Positions 1 to 9,000 of a DNA stretch of 12,190 bases are shown here, one piece after another (position 1 is the stretch's first letter; the number at the start of each line of letters is the position of its first letter). The stretch is taken from NCBI GenBank assembly GCA_946885645.1, contig CAMPGU010000114.1, positions 1-12,190 of the forward strand. The letters run 5' to 3'. A program made the translations under genes and the position numbers. The stretch comes from an uncultured Haloferula sp. Lineage in GTDB: Bacteria > Verrucomicrobiota > Verrucomicrobiae > Verrucomicrobiales > Akkermansiaceae. The notes beneath the pieces are model-generated. The model saw only the letters and a list, made by a program, of their open reading frames with translations. It ran no database searches and had not been told where the DNA came from.

Positions 1-1
1 G

Positions 2-37
2 GTCGGGAGCATCGCCGCGCACCTCGACCGGGAAATG
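2..37 (+). other. C-terminal helix of an acyl carrier protein domain (partial)
   Basis: The twelve codons at the left edge read VGSIAAHLDREM. This fits the last helix of a carrier domain, whose usual form is 'T-[I/V]-x-x-[L/I]-A-x-[H/Y]-L'. The serine that carries phosphopantetheine would lie about 30-40 residues further left, outside the window. Its place directly before an aminotransferase matches PKS ACP-AMT junctions. The stretch is too short to tell ACP from PCP by itself. Confidence 0.5.
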
Positions 38-3000
38 CCCGCGGAGGCCCCGGCTACGGTGCCTGCCGTAGTTCCGCCCGCCGCCGTCCCCCTGTCCTCG
101 CCCGCCGCAGGAGGAACGACCATCGAGCAATTGATGGCGAACCAGATCCAACTCATGCAGGCGCTGCTGGAGTCCAGGACGCAACCCGCGGCGGCCAGCG
201 CCCCGGTCCGCAGCGAAACCCCGAACGGCCTCTCCGCCGTCCAATGGCCTGCCCGCCACACGCGGAATACCGCGACGAACAACCGCTTCGGCCCCTACAA
301 GCCGATCGACAAGGGCGAGAACGGCGGCCTCACGACGGTCCAGCAGAAGGCGCTCGAAGAACTCATTTCCCGCTACGTCGGCAAGACCGCCTCCTCCAAG
401 GCCTATACCGCCGAGCACCGCGGCCACTACGCCGATCCGCGGGCGGTGTCGGGTTTCAAGTCGCTGTGGAAAGAGATGGTCTATCCCATCGTTTCGGCGC
501 GTTCCAAGGGCGCGAAAATCTGGGACCTCGATGGAAACGAGTATGTCGATATCACCATGGGCTTCGGCACTTACTTCTTCGGCCACTCTCCGGATTGGCT
601 GGTGGAGGCGGTGGAAAAGCAGCTCAAGACCGGCATCGAGATCGGGCCGCAGTCGCCGATCGCCGGCAAGCTCGCGAAAGCGATCTGCGAGCTGACGAAC
701 ATGGAGCGCGCGACCTTCTGCAACACGGGCTCCGAGGCGGTGATGGCCGCGATGCGCCTGGCGCGCACGATCACCGGCCGGAACCGCATCGCCTACTTCA
801 CCGGCGACTACCACGGCATGTTCGAGGAAGTGCTGGTGCGCGGCGCGTGGGTGGACGGGGTTTACAAGGCCCAGCCGATCGCCCCGGGCATCCCGCAATC
901 GCTGGTCGAGAACATGCTCGTGCTGGACTACGCGGATCCGGCTTCGCTGGAGATTCTAAGGGCGCACGCCCACGAACTGGCCGCCGTGATGGTGGAGCCG
1001 GTGCAGAGCCGGGCACCCGGCTTGCAGCCCCGCGAATTCATGCACGAGGTGCGCGCGATCACGAAGGCCTCCGGCACCGCCCTAATCTTCGACGAAGTGG
1101 TGACCGGCTTCCGCTGCCACCCCGGCGGGGCGCAGGCTTACTTCGGGATCGAGGCGGATCTGGCGACCTACGGCAAGGTGATCGGCGGCGGCATGCCTAT
1201 CGGCGTGCTGGCCGGGAAACGCGAGTACATGGATGCGCTCGACGGCGGCGCGTGGAACTACGGCGACGATAGTTTTCCGGAAGTCGGCGTGACCTTCTTC
1301 GCCGGAACCTTCGTCCGCCATCCGCTGGCCCTCGCGGCCGCGTGGCGCGTCGTGGAACATCTCAAGGGCGAAGGCCCGCGCCTCCAGATCGAAGTGACGG
1401 AGCGGGTGGAACGGCTGTGCCGCACGCTCAACACCCATTTCGAGGCGATCGGCGTGCCGATCCGCCTCCCGCACTTCAGCGCCTACGCTGTGGTCGAACA
1501 CGCGCCCGACCTGAAGTATGCCAGCCTGCTGTGGTATTTCCTGCGCGAGAAAGGCATCCACATTTGGGAAGGACGCCCGCTCTACTTCACCACCGCCCAC
1601 ACGGACGAGGACCTGGATCGCGTGGTACGCGGCTTCGCGGAAGCGGTATCGGACATGCAGGCAGCCGGCTTTCTGCCCGCCTCCGCCGCAGGCAGCGGCG
1701 CGGCACCGGCGGTCTTTCCCCGCCGCGACGTGGCACCCACCACCGAAGCCCAGCGGGAGATCTTCCACTCGCTGATGATGGGCGACGAGGCGAACTGCTC
1801 ATACAACGAATCGAACATCATCCGCTTCGAGGGACCTCTGGACACCGGGGCCTTGCAAACGGCGCTGCTCGATCTGGTCGTGCGCCATCCCGCGCTGCGG
1901 AGCACCTTCAGCGCGGACGGGCAGCAGCAGCTCTTCCACGCCGCGCCGCGCGAACTGGACGTCGCCGGGCACGACTTCTCCGCGCTCACCGCGGATGCCC
2001 GGGAACTGCACTGGTCCCGGATCAAGGAAGAGGAGGCGCGCACGCCTTTCGACCTCACCCACGGGCCGCTGCTGCGCCTGCAACTCGCGCGGCTTTCGCC
2101 GGAGAGTCACGAACTCCTTTTCACCGCGCATCACATGGTGTGCGACGGCTGGTCCTTCGGCATGATCCTGATGGAGCTGGCGCAGGCCTACAACGCCCGC
2201 AAGGCGGACCGCCTGCCCATGCTGCCGCCGGCGATGTCCTTCGCCGACTACGCCCGGCAGGAACTTGCGAACAAGGATTCGGACGAGCGCGCGAAGGCGG
2301 AGAATTTCTGGGTGGCGAAGTTCGCTCAAGGAGCGCCGGTGCTGGAACTGCCGACCGACCGGCCGCGCCCGCAGGTAAAAACCTATGCCGGCGCGATGGA
2401 AGCGCTCACGCTGGATCCGGACCGCTACGCGCGCCTCAAGAAAGCCTCGCCGAAGCTGGGCGGCACCTTGTTTGCCACCCTGCTCGGCACCTTCGCCACG
2501 CTCCTCCACCGGCTCACGGGCCAGGAGGATATTGTCATCGGCGTGCCTGCCGCGGGCCAAACGCGCATCGGCCGCGACGAACTGGTGGGCCACTGCCTGA
2601 ATTTCCTGCCGCTCCGGCTCAACGCCGGTGCCACGCGCTCCTTCCGCGAGTTCGCGGCGGAGGTGAAGGAACAGGTTCTGGAGGCCTACGACCATCAGGA
2701 CTACACCTTCGGCACCCTGTTGAAAAAGCTGACCCTGCCGCGGGATACCAGCCGCCTGCCGCTGGTCACCGTGATGTTCAACATCGACAAGTCCGGCAGC
2801 GACCGGATCGGCTTCGACGGGCTGCGCTTCGACGTGGAGACGAACCCGAAGCGCCACGTCAATTTCGACCTCTTCTTCAATCTCGTGCAGACCGACGAAC
2901 GGATGGTCGTCGAGTGCGAATACAACACCGACCTGCACGATGCCGCAACGATCCGGCGCTGGCTCGGTTGTTTCGAGCAACTCATCGAGAGCGCGATTGC

Positions 3001-6000
3001 CGAAGGCGACGCGTCCTTGCAGTCCCTGCCGATCCTGAGCCCGGAAGAGCAACAGCGCGTGCTAATCGACTGGAACGCCACCGGGCGCGACTACCCGCGC
3101 GATGCCACCTTGTCCTGCCTGGTTTCCGCCATCGCGGCGCGCGTGCCGGAGCGGCCGGCGCTGGTTTGCGGCGATGCCACTCTCAGCTACGCCCAGCTCG
3201 AGCGGCGCGCCACGGCCATCGCCGCGCGGCTGCAAAGCGCGGGGGTGAAGCGCGGCGATCTGGTGGGCATCCATCTGGAGCGCTCCACCGACATGGTCGC
3301 CGGGCTCCTGGCTGTCCTGAAATGCGGGGCCGCCTATGTCCCGATGGATCCTGCCTTCCCGGCCGAGCGCCTGGGCTTCATGGTGGAAGATGCGCGCATG
3401 CCGGTGATTCTTTCGCAGGGCTCCTTGCATCGCGGGCTGCCTGCCTCCCCCGCCACGGTGCTGCTCGCGGATGAGGATGCGGGCGACGCCGCGACCTTCG
3501 TGCCCGTCGAAGGCAGCCCGGAGGATCTGGCCTATGTGATCTTCACCTCGGGTTCGACCGGGCGGCCAAAGGGCGTGCGCATCCCGCACCGCGCGGTCGT
3601 GAATTTCCTGAATTCGATGCGGCGCGAGCCGGGGCTCACTCCGGAAGACGTGCTGCTTTCCGTCACGACCCTGTCCTTCGACATCTCCGGGCTGGAGATC
3701 TTCCTGCCGCTCACGACCGGTGCGCGGACGGTGATCGCCACGCGCGAGGTGACCCTCGATGGCAACCGCCTCGCCGAAGCGATCCGCGACCACGATATCT
3801 CGGTTCTCCAAGCGACTCCCGCCACCTGGCGCTTGCTGCTGGAAGCGGGATGGCCGGGCAAGCCGGGCTTCAAGGCGCTGGTGGGCGGCGAAGCCGTGCC
3901 GCGCGATCTGGTGAACCGCTTGGCCCCGCTCTGCGGCGAAGTGTGGAACGTCTACGGACCCACCGAGACGACCATCTGGTCCACCACCGCGAAGGTCGGC
4001 GCAGGGGACGGCCCCGTGACCATCGGCAGGCCGATCGATAACACGCAGGTGTACATCGTGAATGCGGCGATGCAGCCGCAGCCGGCGGGAATCGCAGGCG
4101 AGCTGCTGATCGGCGGCGATGGTCTGGCCCACGGCTACCACGACCGGCCGGACCTGACGGCGGACCGCTTTATCTCCGCGCCGGAGTCGCTTCCCGCTGC
4201 GGATTCCAAGCTCTACCGCACCGGCGACCTGGCGCGCTGGAATGCAGATGGCAGCATCGAGTGCCTGGGCCGCATGGACCATCAGGTGAAGCTGCGCGGC
4301 TTCCGCATCGAGCTCGGGGACATCGAGTCGCACCTCGAACAACACCCTTCGGTTGCCCAGGCCGTGGCGAACGTTCACGACGGCCGCCTGGTCGCCTACG
4401 TGAAGCCCGCCGCAGGCGAGAGCACCGGTGAAGGCACCGCGATCTGGCAGGACCAGTGGGACCTCCTCTATAAGTCCGCGATTGATCAATCCGGCAGCGA
4501 AAAGCTGGACCGGCTCGATTCGGTGATCGCCGGTTGGGCGGGCATCACGGGCATCGAGGCCCAGGTGGAGGAGTGGATCGACATGACGGCAATGCGGCTG
4601 CGGAAGTACGCTCCGCGCCGTATTTTCGAAATCGGCTGCGGCACCGGCCAGATCCTCGCCCGCTTCGCCCCGGAGGCCGAATCCTATTGGGCCGCGGATA
4701 TCTCGAAGGTGGCGATCGATGCGCTCGGGAAAAACCAGCCGCTACCGCAGGTGAAGCTGTTCCATCGCCCGGCGGACGACTTTGCGGGCATCCCGGAGCA
4801 GCACTTCGATACCGTGATCATCAATTCGGTGGCGCAGTATTTCCCCGATGCCCCTTATCTCGCCCGCGTTCTCCAGGGCGCGGCGCGCGCGGTGAAACCG
4901 GGCGGACGGATCTTCCTCGGCGATATCCAGGGCAACGCCCTGCTCGGTGCACACCACGCCGAGATCCTGCGCGAGCGCGCTCCCGCGGGCACCACCTGCG
5001 GGCAACTGCGCGAGAAGCTAACCCAGCGACTGGCTCGGGAAACGGAGCTCTCGCTCGACCCCGCGTGGTTTGACCGCCTCGACCTCCCCGGCGTCTCTCA
5101 TATCGAGATCCTGCTGCGCCGCGGCAAGCTGGCGAACGAGACCACGACCTATCACTACGATGTGATCTTGCACGTGGGTGAAAAGCCCCCGGTGCAGCTC
5201 GTGACGCGATGGCGCGAATGGCAGCGGCTGAATCTGGAGCAACTGGAGGCGATCCTGGCCGAAGGGCCGGACGAGCTGGCAATCTCCGGCATTCCCGACG
5301 CGCGGCTCGCCTCGCCGCTCGGTTTCCTGCGCGCGCTGGAGCACTCGCCGGAGGACAGCGCCCTGCCCTTCGTTCCGTCCCCGCCCGCGTCGGCGGTTGC
5401 GGCCGAGGATCTCTTCGCGATCGCCGAGGCGAATGGCTACCGGGCACACGTCCGCTGGCGCGGCAATGGCACGGCGGGCTTGATCGATGCCGTCTTCCTC
5501 CCCGCGGGCGCGGCCGCCATTCCGCTGTGGCCGATCCAAGCCACGCCCGCTCCGCTTGCCAACGAACCTTGCCATGAGAAGCCGCAAAAGCCGGGCGACA
5601 ATCTCGGCTCCGCGCTGAGGACCCATCTCGCCGGAAAGCTGCCCGACTACATGATCCCGGGTGCATTCGTCGTGCTCGACCGCTTCCCCCTCACGCCGAA
5701 CGGCAAGGTGGATCGCAAGGCGCTGCCTGCTCCCGGCGATGCCCCGGTGGACGCCGGACGCGAGATCGTGGCACCGAAGAGCGAAACCGAGCAACGCCTG
5801 GTGGAGATCTGGCGGCAGGTCCTCGGGCTCCGCGAGATCGGCATCTCGGACGACATCTTCGAGCTGGGCGGGGATTCCATCCTGATCTTCCAGATCACCA
5901 CCCGCGCCACCCGGGCCGGGCTAGCACTCACGCCGGCCCAGGTCTTCCGGCACCGCACCATCGCCGCGATCGCCGCCGACCTGGCCGCGGCCCCGGAGAG

Positions 6001-6061
6001 CGCCGCCGCCGGTCCCGCCATCCAACGTGTGAATCGCGATGCTTACCGCCGCAAACTCTGA
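2..6061 (+). CDS. Hybrid PKS-NRPS megasynthase, C-terminal part (ACP tail-AMT-C-A-[N-MT]-PCP); 5' end outside window
   Basis: This is a multimodular assembly-line enzyme, presumably cytosolic. It takes a polyketide chain from an upstream ACP, aminates it, and couples it to one amino acid. The frame is open to the left edge, and the codons before the first ATG (nt 35) read like the last helix of an ACP, so that ATG is not the start. Numbering residues from nt 35, the order is: Ala/Pro linker with an amphipathic stretch (28-48), aminotransferase (about 85-545), condensation domain (567-1000), adenylation domain (1020-1465 and 1860-1898), N-methyltransferase inserted after core A8 (1470-1835), and PCP (1912-1985). 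All active-site motifs are present. The protein ends with a basic tail, IQRVNRDAYRRKL, which resembles a PCP-C linker and may dock to the next subunit. It overlaps the next gene by 23 bp, implying one operon. AMT-containing PKS-NRPS proteins of this layout are known from the iturin/mycosubtilin and microcystin pathways. The architecture is secure; the product is inferred. Confidence 0.95.
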   Translation, partial: VGSIAAHLDREMPAEAPATVPAVVPPAAVPLSSPAAGGTTIEQLMANQIQLMQALLESRTQPAAASAPVRSETPNGLSAVQWPARHTRNTATNNRFGPYKPIDKGENGGLTTVQQKALEELISRYVGKTASSKAYTAEHRGHYADPRAVSGFKSLWKEMVYPIVSARSKGAKIWDLDGNEYVDITMGFGTYFFGHSPDWLVEAVEKQLKTGIEIGPQSPIAGKLAKAICELTNMERATFCNTGSEAVMAAMRLARTITGRNRIAYFTGDYHGMFEEVLVRGAWVDGVYKAQPIAPGIPQSLVENMLVLDYADPASLEILRAHAHELAAVMVEPVQSRAPGLQPREFMHEVRAITKASGTALIFDEVVTGFRCHPGGAQAYFGIEADLATYGKVIGGGMPIGVLAGKREYMDALDGGAWNYGDDSFPEVGVTFFAGTFVRHPLALAAAWRVVEHLKGEGPRLQIEVTERVERLCRTLNTHFEAIGVPIRLPHFSAYAVVEHAPDLKYASLLWYFLREKGIHIWEGRPLYFTTAHTDEDLDRVVRGFAEAVSDMQAAGFLPASAAGSGAAPAVFPRRDVAPTTEAQREIFHSLMMGDEANCSYNESNIIRFEGPLDTGALQTALLDLVVRHPALRSTFSADGQQQLFHAAPRELDVAGHDFSALTADARELHWSRIKEEEARTPFDLTHGPLLRLQLARLSPESHELLFTAHHMVCDGWSFGMILMELAQAYNARKADRLPMLPPAMSFADYARQELANKDSDERAKAENFWVAKFAQGAPVLELPTDRPRPQVKTYAGAMEALTLDPDRYARLKKASPKLGGTLFATLLGTFATLLHRLTGQEDIVIGVPAAGQTRIGRDELVGHCLNFLPLRLNAGATRSFREFAAEVKEQVLEAYDHQDYTFGTLLKKLTLPRDTSRLPLVTVMFNIDKSGSDRIGFDGLRFDVETNPKRHVNFDLFFNLVQTDERMVVECEYNTDLHDAATIRRWLGCFEQLIESAIAEGDASLQSLPILSPEEQQRVLIDWNATGRDYPRDATLSCLVSAIAARVPERPALVCGDATLSYAQLERRATAIAARLQSAGVKRGDLVGIHLERSTDMVAGLLAVLKCGAAYVPMDPAFPAERLGFMVEDARMPVILSQGSLHRGLPASPATVLLADEDAGDAATFVPVEGSPEDLAYVIFTSGSTGRPKGVRIPHRAVVNFLNSMRREPGLTPEDVLLSVTTLSFDISGLEIFLPLTTGARTVIATREVTLDGNRLAEAIRDHDISVLQATPATWRLLLEAGWPGKPGFKALVGGEAVPRDLVNRLAPLCGEVWNVYGPTETTIWSTTAKVGAGDGPVTIGRPIDNTQVYIVNAAMQPQPAGIAGELLIGGDGLAHGYHDRPDLTADRFISAPESLPAADSKLYRTGDLARWNADGSIECLGRMDHQVKLRGFRIELGDIESHLEQHPSVAQAVANVHDGRLVAYVKPAAGESTGEGTAIWQDQWDLLYKSAIDQSGSEKLDRLDSVIAGWAGITGIEAQVEEWIDMTAMRLRKYAPRRIFEIGCGTGQILARFAPEAESYWAADISKVAIDALGKNQPLPQVKLFHRPADDFAGIPEQHFDTVIINSVAQYFPDAPYLARVLQGAARAVKPGGRIFLGDIQGNALLGAHHAEILRERAPAGTTCGQLREKLTQRLARETELSLDPAWFDRLDLPGVSHIEILLRRGKLANETTTYHYDVILHVGEKPPVQLVTRWREWQRLNLEQLEAILAEGPDELAISGIPDARLASPLGFLRALEHSPEDSALPFVPSPPASAVAAEDLFAIAEANGYRAHVRWRGNGTAGLIDAVFLPAGAAAIPLWPIQATPAPLANEPCHEKPQKPGDNLGSALRTHLAGKLPDYMIPGAFVVLDRFPLTPNGKVDRKALPAPGDAPVDAGREIVAPKSETEQRLVEIWRQVLGLREIGISDDIFELGGDSILIFQITTRATRAGLALTPAQVFRHRTIAAIAADLAAAPESAAAGPAIQRVNRDAYRRKL
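287..1669 (+). other. PLP-dependent aminotransferase domain (class III, glutamate-1-semialdehyde aminotransferase-like)
   Basis: This domain converts the beta-keto group of the ACP-bound polyketide into a beta-amine using PLP and an amino donor (glutamine in the characterised mycosubtilin case). Residues are numbered from nt 35. N-terminal entry loop and WDLDGNEYVD beta-hairpin are at 163-172. The phosphate-binding NTGSEA is at 230-235. DYHG, with the ring-stacking Tyr and His, is at 258-261. The PLP-nitrogen Asp is in IFDEVVTGFR (D353). The Schiff-base lysine is K381 in TYGKVIGGGMP. The C-terminal small domain runs to about residue 545. A linker with a short leucine/glutamine-rich helix (EQLMANQIQLMQALLE) precedes it, as often seen before AMT domains in PKSs. 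Free-standing HemL is excluded because the same unbroken frame continues into a condensation domain. All catalytic residues are intact. Confidence 0.92.
1733..3034 (+). other. Condensation domain, module 1
   Basis: It forms the amide between the beta-amino acyl chain on the upstream ACP and the amino acid on its own PCP. The C1-like opening is TEAQREIF (residues 570-577, numbered from nt 35). The catalytic HHxxxDG is intact as HHMVCDG (H699-G705). Later landmarks are the IGVPAAGQTR segment (835-844), VGHCLNFLPLR (851-861), and HQDYTFGTLLKKL (887-899). The opening resembles condensation domains that follow AMT or ACP domains in hybrid PKS-NRPS proteins. This fits an acyl donor that is not an alpha-aminoacyl-PCP. 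Confidence 0.92.
3092..5728 (+). other. Adenylation domain, module 1, glycine-like code, with methyltransferase insert
   Basis: It activates an amino acid as its aminoacyl-AMP and loads it onto the PCP. Cores seen (residues from nt 35): A2 LKCGAAYVPMDP (1095-1106), A3 FTSGSTGRPKG (1170-1180), A4 FDIS (1215), A5 NVYGPTE (1305-1311), A7 YRTGDL (1394-1399), A8 around RGFRIELGDIE (1421-1431), A9 LPDYMIP (1869-1875), A10 NGKVDRK (1889-1895). Hand alignment to GrsA gives pocket residues D1216, I1217, L1220, Q1259, V1283, G1285, V1306, I1314, W1315 and K1890. The code D-I-L-Q-V-G-V-I-W-K differs at two places from the code I recall for glycine-activating domains (DILQLGLIWK). Glycine is therefore the best guess; the alignment was done by eye and the substrate is unproven. 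Confidence 0.85.
4442..5539 (+). other. Embedded N-methyltransferase domain
   Basis: This S-adenosylmethionine-dependent methyltransferase sits between cores A8 and A9 of the adenylation domain and would methylate the amino group of the PCP-bound amino acid. The SAM-binding glycine loop is EIGCGTG (1532-1538, from nt 35), with an acidic residue at the end of strand 2 (D1555 in AADIS). The NRPS N-MT signature NSVAQYFP is at 1597-1604, and GGRIFLGDIQG at 1623-1633. The HIEILLRRG...YDVILHVG block (about 1689-1715) and the accessory region up to about 1835 are typical of NRPS N-MT inserts. Nothing essential looks missing, so the domain is probably active. The N-type assignment rests on insert position and motif style; a C-methyltransferase is less likely. 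Confidence 0.9.
5768..5989 (+). other. Peptidyl carrier protein, module 1
   Basis: The phosphopantetheine attachment motif is LGGDSI, with the modified serine at S1948 (codon 5876-5878; residues from nt 35). The domain runs from SETEQRLVEIW (helix 1) to the helix ending at AADLA. The motif has Asp before Ser (GGDS). In many NRPSs that form marks PCPs next to epimerase domains, but no epimerase follows here. Confidence 0.92.
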
Positions 6062-9000
6062 AACGATGAGCGAAGCGACCCACAGCACCGATCTGACGGA
6101 GGCCTCGCAGGGCTCTGCCGGGGAGGTGCTGGCATTCCCCGCGTCCATCGCGCAGCAGGTCTTTTGGTATCTGGAGCTGCTCCAGCCGGAGGTCACGGCG
6201 TTCAACATCCCGATGCGCTTCCGCCTCGAGGGTCCGCTCGACGTCCGGCTGCTTGAAAGAACGCTGGAAACCATCGTGGAACGCCACGAGGCACTGCGGA
6301 CGCATTTCGAGGAAGACGGCGGCGAACTGCTCCAGGTGGTGACGCCCGCGTCCACCTTCAAGCTCGCGTTGATCGACATCTCCCAGCTCCCCGAGAGCGA
6401 CCGGCAGGCCGAGGCCGACCGTCTGGGCGGCATCGAGGCGAAGCGCCCTTTCCACCTCGCTACCGGCCCGGTGTTCCGGGCGGAACTGGTCCGGCTCTCG
6501 CCGCTGCTGCACATCCTGCACGTCACCGTCCATCACGCGATGTTCGACGGCTCGTCAATGACGGTGCTGACCGAAGAGCTCGCCGCGATTTATCAGGCCT
6601 ATCACGAGGGCAAGGACTGCCCGCTGGATCCGCCGCCGATCCAGTACGGCGACTTCAGCGTTTGGCAGAAGGATTACCTCGCCGGTCCGGAGATTGCGCG
6701 GCAGCTCGCCTACTGGAAAGGCCGCCTGGCCGGGATGCCGGAGCTTGATCTCCCCTCCGACCGCGCCCGTCCGCCGGTGAAGACCTGGAACGGCGATCTC
6801 GTTTCGGCCCTGCTGCCCCGCGAGCTCACCTCGCGATTGCAAACCATCGCCGCCCGCAACGGCGCGACGCTTTATCATCTGCTGCTCGCCGCCTACAAGG
6901 TGCTGCTCCACCGCTACAGCGGGGGCACGGACATCGCCGTCGGCTCGCCGATCACCGGCCGGACCCGCGCCGAACTCGAGCCGCTCATCGGGGTCTTCAT
7001 CAATTCCCTCATCCTGCGCAGCGATCTCTCCGGAGACCCCGCCTTCGAGTCCTTCGTCCGGCAGGTGCGGGACACCGCGCTGGAAGCGGTCGAGAATCAG
7101 GACCTCCCTTTCGAATGCCTGGTGCGCGAGCTCAAGCCGAACCGGGATCAAAGCCGCAACCCGCTCTTCCAGGTGAATTTCACCCACCAGCGGTCCTTCG
7201 CCAAGGCGGGGCATTTCGGCGGCGTCGATCTCGTCCCGATTCCTTCGCGCTCGCCGGGAGCCATCTTCGATCTCCACTTCTTCATGGTGGAGCGCGCGGA
7301 AGGCTGGCGCGTCACCTGTGATTTCAGCAGCGACCTCTACGACCGCGAAACCGCGCTGAGGATGCTGGGCCACTATCAGCGCCTGCTGGAGGACATCGCG
7401 AACGATCCCGCCAAGCCGCTCTCGCGCCTTGAAATCCTGAGCGACGCCGAGAAGGAGAAGCTTCTTGGCGAGTGGGCGGGACAGCGCACCGATTACCCGC
7501 GCGACTCGAACATCGGAAAGCTCTTCCTCGAAACGGCACATCTTCACCCCGGCCGCATCGCCATCGACTTCGGCGGGAGCACGCTCACTTACGCGCAATT
7601 GCTGGCGGAGGCCTCTGCCGTCGCCGCCGCGCTCATCGCCGCGGACTTGGCACCGGGCGATCTCGTTCCCCTGTGCGCGAAGCCTTCGCCGGAGATGATC
7701 GCGGGACTGCTCGGCATCCTCCTTGCGGGGGGAGCCTACGTTCCGCTCGATCCCGACTATCCTGCGGAGCGCTTCGCGCTGCTGCTGGGGGAATGCGGCG
7801 GAAAGATCGCGCTCGCGGCACCCACATGCCGTGGGGCCTTCGATGGCTGGCAGGGACTGGTTCTGGACATCCCGGCGGTCGGCGCTGCCACGGCGAGCTC
7901 AAGCCTGCCGGAGGTCCTCTTGAGCGCGGAGCATCCCGCGTATCTGCTCTTCACCTCCGGCTCCACCGGAAAGCCGAAGGGTGTGCTGGTGCCGCATCGC
8001 GGGGTGATCCGCCTCGTCCGCGGCTGCGATTTCATCACCATCACGCCGGAGGATGTCTTCCTGCAAGCTGCCCCCCTATCGTTCGATGCCTCCACGCTGG
8101 AAATCTGGGGGCCTCTGCTCAACGGCGGAAAGCTGATCATCCCCGCCCACGGAACCGGCCTCGACGAAATCGCCTCCGCGGTGCGCGACAAGGGCGTGAC
8201 CACGCTCTGGCTGACCGCCGGGCTTTTCCAAGTGATGATCGAGGAGCACGCGGAATCCCTGAAGGGCCTGCGCTACCTGCTTGCGGGCGGCGATGTCCTC
8301 TCCGTTTCGCACGTGCGGCGCGCCCTTGAATTGCTGCCCGACACGCAGCTCGTGAACGGCTACGGCCCCACGGAAAACACCACCTTCACCACCTGCCATA
8401 CGATCACCGCGGCGGACTGCGAGCGTGCCTCGATCCCCATCGGCCGCCCCATCGCGAATACCTCCGTGTTCATCCTGGATGACCTGGGCCGTCCCGTCCC
8501 GGCGGGGATCCCGGGTGAGCTGCACACCGGCGGCGACGGCCTTGCCCTCGGCTACCACCACGATCCCCTTCTCACCGCAGAAAGGTTTATCCCGGCGCCC
8601 GCCTTTACGACATCCAAGCTCTACAAGACCGGCGACCTCTGCCGCTGGCTCGCGGACGGCTCGATCGAATTCCTCGGTCGGCGCGACGATCAGGTGAAGG
8701 TCCGCGGCTTCCGCATCGAACCCGGCGAAATCGAAACCGCGCTGGCTTCCCATCCCGAAGTGCGGCAGGCGAAGGTCGCGATCCGCGGCGAGAGCTCGGA
8801 GACCAAGCGCATCCTCGCCTGGGCCCTCACCGAACAAGGTAGCCTTCTGGATTCCGCGAAGCTCTCCGCGTGGCTGGCCGGTCGTCTGCCCGCGTTCCTG
8901 CGGCCCGACGGGGTCGCGGTTCTCGGGTCCTTCCCGATCACCGCGAATGGAAAAATCGATGTCGCCGCCTTGCCGGATCCGGCGGTCTCCGCTGCGCCTG

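Noticed and set aside
35..37. ATG at 35 as the true start of the first megasynthase
   Set aside because: The frame is open to the window edge and the codons before it read like the end of a carrier protein, so the gene continues leftwards.
287..1669. Free-standing glutamate-1-semialdehyde aminotransferase (heme pathway) next to an NRPS
   Set aside because: There is no stop or start between it and the condensation domain; it is one reading frame with a carrier tail before it.
1082..4489. Long open frames on the minus strand and in shifted plus frames across the synthetase genes (for example 1799-3052 and 3062-4489 minus)
   Set aside because: High GC makes long antisense frames common. Their translations are rich in Arg, Gly and Ala with no recognisable domain, while the plus frame holds complete NRPS motifs throughout.
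6027..6032. GTG start for the second NRPS gene
   Set aside because: The next in-frame codon is TGA.
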